A stretch of 64,000 bases of DNA from JBCCQL01 sp039414355 (GTDB lineage: Bacteria; Planctomycetota; Planctomycetia; Pirellulales; Lacipirellulaceae), in contig JBCDJN010000006.1 in NCBI GenBank assembly GCA_039414355.1, positions 30,277 through 94,276 on the forward strand. The letters are read 5' to 3'. The notes under the pieces were generated by a model that did no database searches, was not told the origin of the DNA, and saw only the letters and a list, made by a program, of their open reading frames with translations. Positions 59,040 to 64,000 of the stretch are shown piece by piece; positions within the stretch are counted from its first letter, which is position 1; each line of letters begins with the position of its first letter. The position numbers and the translations under genes are program-made.

Positions 59040-60128
59040 CTAGCGCTGCACGCGAGCGGAGCCGCCGGTGGAGAGGGCCTCCACCTCGGCCAGCGTGGCT
59101 TGGGAGACGTCGCCAGGGTAAGTGGTTAGCAACGCGCCGTGAGCCCACCCCAGACGCAACGCCTCGGCGGGCTCGCGGCCATCGAGCGCACCGAAGATCA
59201 ATCCCGAGGCAAACCCATCGCCGCCGCCAATGCGGTCGATAACGTCGAGTTGCATCACGTCGGTCTGGTACCGCTCGCCATCGAGCCACAGCACCGTCGC
59301 CCAGCTGTGGCGGCTGGTGGAATGAACCTCCCGGAGCGTGGTGGCCACCATCTTGATGTTCGGGAACTGGGCGTTGACCTGCTCGATCATCCCGAAGAAC
59401 GCCTCCGGGTCGAGCTTCGACCTCGCCTCAACGTCTTGACCCTCTAGGCCAAGTCCCTTTTGGAGGTCTTCCTCGTTGCCAATCAAGACATCGAGGTGGC
59501 TGGCGATCTCGCGGTTCATCTCGATGCCGCGCTGCTCGCCACCCGGCAAGGTCTTCCAGAGCTTCGCCCGGTAGTTCAGATCGAACGACGTAACGGCGCC
59601 CGATGCCTTGGCGGCCTGCATGCCTTCAGCGATCAGGTCCGACGTGTGATCGCCGAGCGCGCAGTAGATGCCCCCGGAGTGGAACCAACGCACTCCTAGC
59701 CCAAAGATCGACGACCAGTCGATGTCCCCAGGCTTGAGCATGGCGGCCGCCTCGTTGGCCCGGTTGTAGAACACAACCGGCGCGCGCACGCCGTGACCGC
59801 GGTCGCTGTAGACCGTGGCGATGTTCGGCCCGCGGACGCCGTCGTGCTCAAAGTGCTTGTAGAACGGGCGGACGCCCATCTCGCGGACGCGGGTCTGCAC
59901 CAACTCGCCGATGCCGTTGTTGACCATCGCGGTGACGATGCCGGTCCGCTGCCCGAAACAACTGGCGAGGTTCGCCGCACAGTTGTATTCGCCGCCGGAA
60001 ACGTGAACGGAGAAACTTGACGCCTTGCGAAAAGGCGTGATGGCCGGGTCGAGCCGGTGCACCATGGCGCCGAGGGAAACGAAGTCGAGCTGGCAGTCGT
60101 CGGCGGCGCGGAGGTTGAGAGGAGTCAT
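59040..60128 (-). CDS. PfkB-family sugar kinase, 2-keto-3-deoxygluconate-kinase-like
   Basis: From ATG 60128 on the minus strand the product is 362 residues; the frame is open to 60248, but the extension lacks family features. Motifs: FVSLGAMVHRLDPAITPF, SVHVSGGEYNCAANLASCFG, FYNRANEAAAMLKPGDIDW, FDLNYRAKLW, LIGNEEDLQKGLG, and the PfkB signature DRIGGGDGFASGLIFGALDG with the catalytic Asp. The RANEAAA segment recalls 2-keto-3-deoxygluconate kinases. It would phosphorylate a sugar acid from uronate breakdown. It is divergent from the fucP gene. Confidence 0.82.
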   Translation of the reverse strand: MTPLNLRAADDCQLDFVSLGAMVHRLDPAITPFRKASSFSVHVSGGEYNCAANLASCFGQRTGIVTAMVNNGIGELVQTRVREMGVRPFYKHFEHDGVRGPNIATVYSDRGHGVRAPVVFYNRANEAAAMLKPGDIDWSSIFGLGVRWFHSGGIYCALGDHTSDLIAEGMQAAKASGAVTSFDLNYRAKLWKTLPGGEQRGIEMNREIASHLDVLIGNEEDLQKGLGLEGQDVEARSKLDPEAFFGMIEQVNAQFPNIKMVATTLREVHSTSRHSWATVLWLDGERYQTDVMQLDVIDRIGGGDGFASGLIFGALDGREPAEALRLGWAHGALLTTYPGDVSQATLAEVEALSTGGSARVQR

Positions 60129-60570
60129 GTGTGTGAGTATCTGCAGGGTTACTGGAGATTCCAAGGGTCCATCGTGTACGAATTCGCCGCAGCGACGCGA
60201 TGTGACCGCACCCCCATTTAAGGTCTCGAACCCAATCACTTTGGACATCCCACGCCCTGATCCACCGCAGCTTTGTCCGGCGAGCGGCCTTCAGCTCGAC
60301 ACGAGAGCCCAAAGGCCCAGCCAACCGCCAACAGATCTCTCCACAAAGAGCCAGCCTGCGGCGAGGTCACAAATTGGCATCCCCCGTGTATTGTCTATGG
60401 ACTGCGTCGACAGCAGCGAGCAGATTGGGGCCGTTGCAACGAGACGGGAGTTGCGAACTGCTCGGCCGCGAATCTATTCTGCCTGCGCTGCTTTGGCCCG
60501 ACTTACGGGCCGAAAACGCATCGCAACGTAACTCTTCTCACGCCGCCAAACCCCACGTCGGTAACTCACC
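60129..60570. other. Divergent intergenic region, no gene recognised
   Basis: The 442 bases between the PfkB kinase and the fucP gene hold no convincing coding frame. Promoters for both directions should be here. I see no repeat of the TCTGA/TCAGA half-sites found at the DeoR and pduL genes and no confident -35/-10 pair. Confidence 0.5.
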
Positions 60571-62013
60571 GTGCAGCAAGACCCAGAAGCGACTCCCGCT
60601 CCCGACCCATCGGCCGGCGACGGACCCCTTGGCGATTCGTCCATCGTGCCATCGAACTATCTGTTTCCGTTCGTGCTGGTGACGTCTCTGTTCGCCCTCT
60701 GGGGCTTCGCCAACAACTACACCGACCCGCTGGTGAGGGCCTTCAAGGAAGTCTTCCTCATCAGCAACCAGCAGAGCAGCCTGGTGCAGTTCGCCTTCTA
60801 CGGCGGCTATGCAACCATGGCCATCCCTGCGGCGTTGGTGATTCGCAAGCTGTCGTTCAAGGCGGGAATCATCATCGGGCTGGCGCTCATGGCGCTCGGC
60901 GCGTTCATCACGATCCCCGCCAGCGTTTATGTCAGCTTTAACCTGATTCTGGTCTCGCTCTACATCCTGACCTTTGGCTTGGCGTTTCTGGAGACGAGCG
61001 CCAACCCTTACATCCTCTCGATGGGCCCAAAAGAGACGGCGACGCAACGCTTGAACTTGGCCCAAGCATTCAACCCAGTTGGCACGCTCGCGGGCGGTCT
61101 GATTGCCAGTCTTCTGATCCTGCCAAGCATGGACGTGGCCAGGTTTCGGACGGACGAGATGAAGTCGAGGTCCGACGAGTTCGCAGAGATGTTGCCCGCC
61201 GATGCTGATAAGGCGATCGGCGACGCGCTGGTGGAGTTCCGGGAGACCGATCCCGACGGCCACCGTGCGATGCAGGAGCACGACATGCAAGTGGTCCGCG
61301 TGCCCTACGTCGCCTTAGCGTTCGCGGCGATTGGCGTGCTGGTCCTCTTTGCTGTCAGCAAGCTGCCAAACACCGGGCATACGGACGAACCCATCCACGT
61401 CGCCGAAACGCTCACCAATCTGGCGTCGCTCCGCTACATCGGCGGCGTTCTGGCGCAAGCGGTCTATGTCGGCTCGCAGATCATGTGCTGGACCTTCACC
61501 GTCCACTACGGCATGACGCTGCTGCGCATGGAGGCGTCGACCGCACAGAACTGGAACGTGGCCGCGACGCTTGTCTTCCTCGTGAGCCGCTTCCTGTGGA
61601 CTTACGTGCTCCGGTTCGTAAGCCCCGGGATGCTGCTCGGCTGCCTCTCGATGGCGGCCATCGGTCTGTGCCTCGGCACGGTCTTCATCGAGGGCATCGT
61701 GGGCATGATTTGCTTGGTCGGCATTTCGGCCTGCATGGGCGTGATGTTCCCCACGATCTACGGCATCGCTCTCGACGGGCTCTCGGTGGACGACGCCAAA
61801 CTCGGCTCAGCGGGGTTGATCTTCGCCATCGTCGGCGGCGCGTTGCTCCCTGTCGCCGCCGGGGCGGTGACCGACTACGAGAGCATCACGATCGCGGGCA
61901 TGGCGCTCGAGGGAGTGCGCGTGGCGTACCTCCTGCCGGTGGCTTGTTTCTCGTTTGTGGCCCTCTACGGCTTCGCAATGGCCAAGACGGCCAGCGGGCC
62001 TGAGCCCGCTTAA
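60571..62013 (+). CDS. fucP: FucP-type L-fucose:H+ symporter (MFS)
   Basis: A GTG at 60571 gives 480 residues with twelve predicted helices. FucP hallmarks are FVLVTSLFALWGFANNYTDP with LVRAFKEVF, SSLVQFAFYGGYATMAIPAA, LAFLETSANPYILSMGPKET, QRLNLAQAFNPVGTLAGGL and, in the second half, GGVLAQAVYVGSQIMCWTFT. The FANNxTDP and ETSANPY motifs belong to the sugar and proton sites of FucP. It would import L-fucose (or a related sugar) in the inner membrane, supplying the BMC pathway upstream and the enzymes downstream. A hydrophilic insertion (about 185-240) between the halves is longer than usual. Confidence 0.9.
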   Translation: MQQDPEATPAPDPSAGDGPLGDSSIVPSNYLFPFVLVTSLFALWGFANNYTDPLVRAFKEVFLISNQQSSLVQFAFYGGYATMAIPAALVIRKLSFKAGIIIGLALMALGAFITIPASVYVSFNLILVSLYILTFGLAFLETSANPYILSMGPKETATQRLNLAQAFNPVGTLAGGLIASLLILPSMDVARFRTDEMKSRSDEFAEMLPADADKAIGDALVEFRETDPDGHRAMQEHDMQVVRVPYVALAFAAIGVLVLFAVSKLPNTGHTDEPIHVAETLTNLASLRYIGGVLAQAVYVGSQIMCWTFTVHYGMTLLRMEASTAQNWNVAATLVFLVSRFLWTYVLRFVSPGMLLGCLSMAAIGLCLGTVFIEGIVGMICLVGISACMGVMFPTIYGIALDGLSVDDAKLGSAGLIFAIVGGALLPVAAGAVTDYESITIAGMALEGVRVAYLLPVACFSFVALYGFAMAKTASGPEPA

Positions 62014-62048
62014 CCCTCGCTCCCCAAAACACCGGCAAGGCACGCCCA

Positions 62049-63323
62049 ATGAGCGTCCCTCAACCAACCACTCTGGGACTCACGCCGTCGTTCGGATTCG
62101 GCGACCGGATCGGCTTGGCGACCCCCGGCCACGTTGCCGCGTTGCGTCGCACGGGGTCGGGCATCGCCCCCATCTTCGCCCAGCAGTCAATCCGCGAGAT
62201 GACCCGCACCCAGCGGAGCCCCGAGCGGGTGATGGGCGACGCGATGGAGGCGCTCGCCGCCAGCGACTGGTCGGAGCCCCACGGCGCCGACGCCGACCAC
62301 CTGAAGACCCCCGACGATGTGAATCGAACCGCTGAAGCCGGCTTTGTGTTCTTCACGATCGATCCCTCGGAGCACGTCGACCAGGGCGCCGACGACTACG
62401 CTCCCGACGCCGTCGACGAAGAGTTCGGGCAACTCGGCGACGCGGCGGCGTGGGCGCCAGAGTACCTCGGCCAATCCGTTACGCTGCCGGGCGATCTCAC
62501 GGTCGAGTTCGATGAAGTCTCCGTCAAGCGAGCCGCGGTGAAGTATGGCCCCGCCATCCAGGCCGCAATCAAGCTCGCCGGTCACATTCAGGAGGTTCAG
62601 GAAGCGGCCGGACGGCCCTACGAGATCGAGCTGAGCGTCGATGAGACCGAACAGCCCACCACGCTCGTCGAGCACTACATCATCGCCGAGCAGTGCCTCA
62701 AGGCGGGCGTCAAGCTGGTGTCTCTAGCGCCGAGGTTCATTGGTGACTTTGAGAAGGGGGTCGACTACATCGGCGATGTTCCGGCCCTCGAGGCGTCTCT
62801 CCGCAGCCACGCGGCCATCGCCGAGCACCTGGGGCCGTACAAGCTGAGCCTGCACTCCGGCTCGGACAAGTTGGCTATGTACCCCTCGCTGGCTCGGGCG
62901 ACCGGCGGCCGGTTCCACGTGAAGACGGCCGGCACCTCGTATCTGGAAGCGCTGCGGGCGGTGGCGATCGAGGCGCCCGATTTCTTCCGCGAGATCGTCG
63001 CCTTCGGACGCGCTCGATTCGAGGCCGACAAGGCGACCTACCACGTCAGCGCGTCGCTGGACCGCACGGCCGCCCCCAACGAGCTGACCGACGACCGACG
63101 TCTGCAGGCCGTCTACCTGGAGCACTGGGACGACGTGCCAGAGGGCCGTGGCTTTGTCGAGCCCGGGCGGCAGATCCTGCACTGCACCTTCGGCTCGGTG
63201 CTTACCGACGACCGACTCGGCCCGGCGCTGAAGCAGTGCCTGCAAGAGCACCAAGCCACTTACACCGCGGTCCTGGAAGAGCACTTCAGCCGCCACCTCG
63301 CGGCACTGTCGGGGGCGCAATGA
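62049..63323 (+). CDS. uxaE: UxaE-type tagaturonate/fructuronate epimerase
   Basis: The 424-residue product matches the UxaE family: PSFGFGDRIGLATPGHVAAL, IAPIFAQQSIREMTRTQRSP, HGADADHLKTPDDVNRTAEA, GFVFFTIDPSEHVDQGAD, IELSVDETEQPTTLVEHYII, APRFIGDFEKGVDYIGD and YKLSLHSGSDKLAMYPSLA. The conserved Asp and His are probable metal ligands. UxaE interconverts tagaturonate and fructuronate (C4 epimerisation), joining galacturonate to the glucuronate branch. Pectin-type substrates would fit the beta-helix protein at 5506. The stop overlaps the aldo/keto reductase start (ATGA). Confidence 0.88.
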   Translation: MSVPQPTTLGLTPSFGFGDRIGLATPGHVAALRRTGSGIAPIFAQQSIREMTRTQRSPERVMGDAMEALAASDWSEPHGADADHLKTPDDVNRTAEAGFVFFTIDPSEHVDQGADDYAPDAVDEEFGQLGDAAAWAPEYLGQSVTLPGDLTVEFDEVSVKRAAVKYGPAIQAAIKLAGHIQEVQEAAGRPYEIELSVDETEQPTTLVEHYIIAEQCLKAGVKLVSLAPRFIGDFEKGVDYIGDVPALEASLRSHAAIAEHLGPYKLSLHSGSDKLAMYPSLARATGGRFHVKTAGTSYLEALRAVAIEAPDFFREIVAFGRARFEADKATYHVSASLDRTAAPNELTDDRRLQAVYLEHWDDVPEGRGFVEPGRQILHCTFGSVLTDDRLGPALKQCLQEHQATYTAVLEEHFSRHLAALSGAQ

Positions 63324-64000
63324 ACGCCCACGAGAACGCGGAAGAGGCGGGCGACAGCCAACCGATTGCTGGCGTCCGCCTTCCCCGCGTCGTCTTCGGT
63401 TCGAGTTCCCTCGGCAACCTCTTCGAAGCAACGAGCGACGAGCGGGCCGCCGAGATTGTCGGTGAATGGCTCCGCACTCAGCAAGGCGAAGGCGGTCCGC
63501 CGGTCACGATCGATAGCGCCGGCAAGTACGGCGCCGGCCTGGCGCTGGAACGCCTCGGCAAGCAACTCCGCAGGTATGAGGTGGCTCCGGAACAGGTTCA
63601 GATCAGCAACAAGCTCGGCTGGTTCCGCGTGCCGCTGCGTGGCGCCGAGCCGACTTTTGAGCCAGGGGCGTGGGTTGGCATCGCCAACGATGCCGAACTG
63701 CGGATTAGCAAGCGCGGCATCGTCGATTGTTGGGAGCAGGGCTGCGAGCTGCTGGGCGATCCGTACCGGGCTCAACTGCTTTCCGTGCACGACCCCGACG
63801 AGTACTTGGCGTCGGCCGAGGACGCAGCGGACCGAAAGACGCGGCGTCGCGACCTGTTCGCGGCGTACGAGTCGCTGGCCGAGCTGAAGGCCCGGGGCGA
63901 GGCGGCCGCCGTTGGCGTTGGCGCCAAGGACTGGCGGGTGTGCAAAGAAGTTGCCGACGAGGCGCCGCTGGACTGGGTGATGATCGCCAACAGCCTGACC
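63320..64000 (+). CDS. Aldo/keto reductase (L-fucose/D-threo-aldose dehydrogenase-like), 3' end outside window
   Basis: An ATG at 63320, coupled to the upstream stop, opens 227 codons without a stop to the window edge. The frame reads RLPRVVFGSSSLGNLFEATS, TIDSAGKYGAGLALERLGKQ with the catalytic Asp and Tyr, QISNKLGWFRVPL with Lys, LLSVHDPDEYL with His, and ELKARGEAAAVGVGAKDW. This is the aldo/keto reductase barrel, closest in pattern to D-threo-aldose 1-dehydrogenases (L-fucose dehydrogenase), which oxidise L-fucose to its lactone. With fucP nearby, a second non-phosphorylative fucose route is plausible. The C-terminal cofactor loop lies outside the window. Confidence 0.82.
   Translation, partial: MNAHENAEEAGDSQPIAGVRLPRVVFGSSSLGNLFEATSDERAAEIVGEWLRTQQGEGGPPVTIDSAGKYGAGLALERLGKQLRRYEVAPEQVQISNKLGWFRVPLRGAEPTFEPGAWVGIANDAELRISKRGIVDCWEQGCELLGDPYRAQLLSVHDPDEYLASAEDAADRKTRRRDLFAAYESLAELKARGEAAAVGVGAKDWRVCKEVADEAPLDWVMIANSLT

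Noticed and set aside
1..64000. CRISPR array, rRNA or tRNA genes
   Set aside because: No regularly spaced direct repeats and no recognisable rRNA or tRNA sequence were seen by eye; a covariance scan was not possible here.

Overview
The window looks like the chromosome of a GC-rich planctomycete, most likely of the Pirellulales/Lacipirellulaceae type. The evidence is a combination characteristic of that group: several DUF1559 pseudopilin-like proteins (GFTLVELLVVIAIIGIL start, H-X9-DG end), dockerin plus PEP-CTERM secreted proteins, a type I sulfatase, a Tat-exported Gfo/Idh/MocA oxidoreductase, and a Planctomycetes/Verrucomicrobia-type bacterial microcompartment (BMC) locus for fucose/rhamnose. 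No rRNA, tRNA, CRISPR array or insertion sequence was recognised.

Layout. (1) 1-9.2 kb: the 5' part of an ECF sigma factor gene faces a secreted-protein locus. That locus holds a three-repeat and a one-repeat PEP-CTERM protein sharing an unusual ~205-residue domain, a DUF1559 protein, a lipoprotein, a pectate-lyase-like protein with dockerin and PEP-CTERM, and a five-bladed-propeller glycosidase-like protein. (2) 9.3-12.3 kb: a Fur/Zur-type regulator with TGCAA inverted repeats on both sides, a frameshifted DUF1559 gene and two PEP-CTERM proteins. (3) 12.4-21.4 kb: metal-handling membrane and Cys/His-rich proteins (MerC-like, two DUF318-type permeases, a His-rich lipoprotein) wrapped around a MoxR-DUF58-transglutaminase operon. 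(4) 21.5-28 kb: an SDR, an FGE-fold protein, Gfo/Idh/MocA, a PhoD-like phosphatase and a sulfatase. (5) 28.2-34.9 kb: a sigma factor with a membrane partner, then three GspF-like proteins, three pseudopilin-type proteins and a DUF1559 protein.

(6) 35-48.7 kb is the most interesting part. A tightly overlapping operon encodes a MoxR ATPase with bpX-type and beta-propeller proteins (a MoxR-beta-propeller system, with no recognisable vWA gene). It is followed by a HEAT/ARM-repeat protein, a winged-helix plus SWIM zinc-finger protein, a retron-type reverse transcriptase, and, between the last two genes, a complete-looking retron msr-msd RNA locus. That locus has flanking a1/a2 repeats, two msr hairpins and an msd hairpin with a perfect 26-bp inner stem. 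Together these look like a tripartite retron defence system beside an NTP-dependent conflict system.

(7) 48.9-57.1 kb: a BMC operon with DeoR regulator, PduL-type phosphotransacylase, two BMC-H and three BMC-P shell proteins, acetate kinase, CoA-acylating aldehyde dehydrogenase, fuculose/rhamnulose-phosphate-type aldolase, an NAD-dependent lactate/malate dehydrogenase and a small protein with an encapsulation-like helix. The aldolase yields lactaldehyde, which is oxidised through lactoyl-CoA and lactoyl-phosphate to lactate and ATP inside the shell. (8) 57.2-64 kb: sugar catabolism genes (TIM-barrel isomerase, SDR, PfkB kinase, FucP symporter, UxaE-type epimerase, aldo/keto reductase cut by the window end) that probably feed the compartment or a parallel fucose/uronate route.
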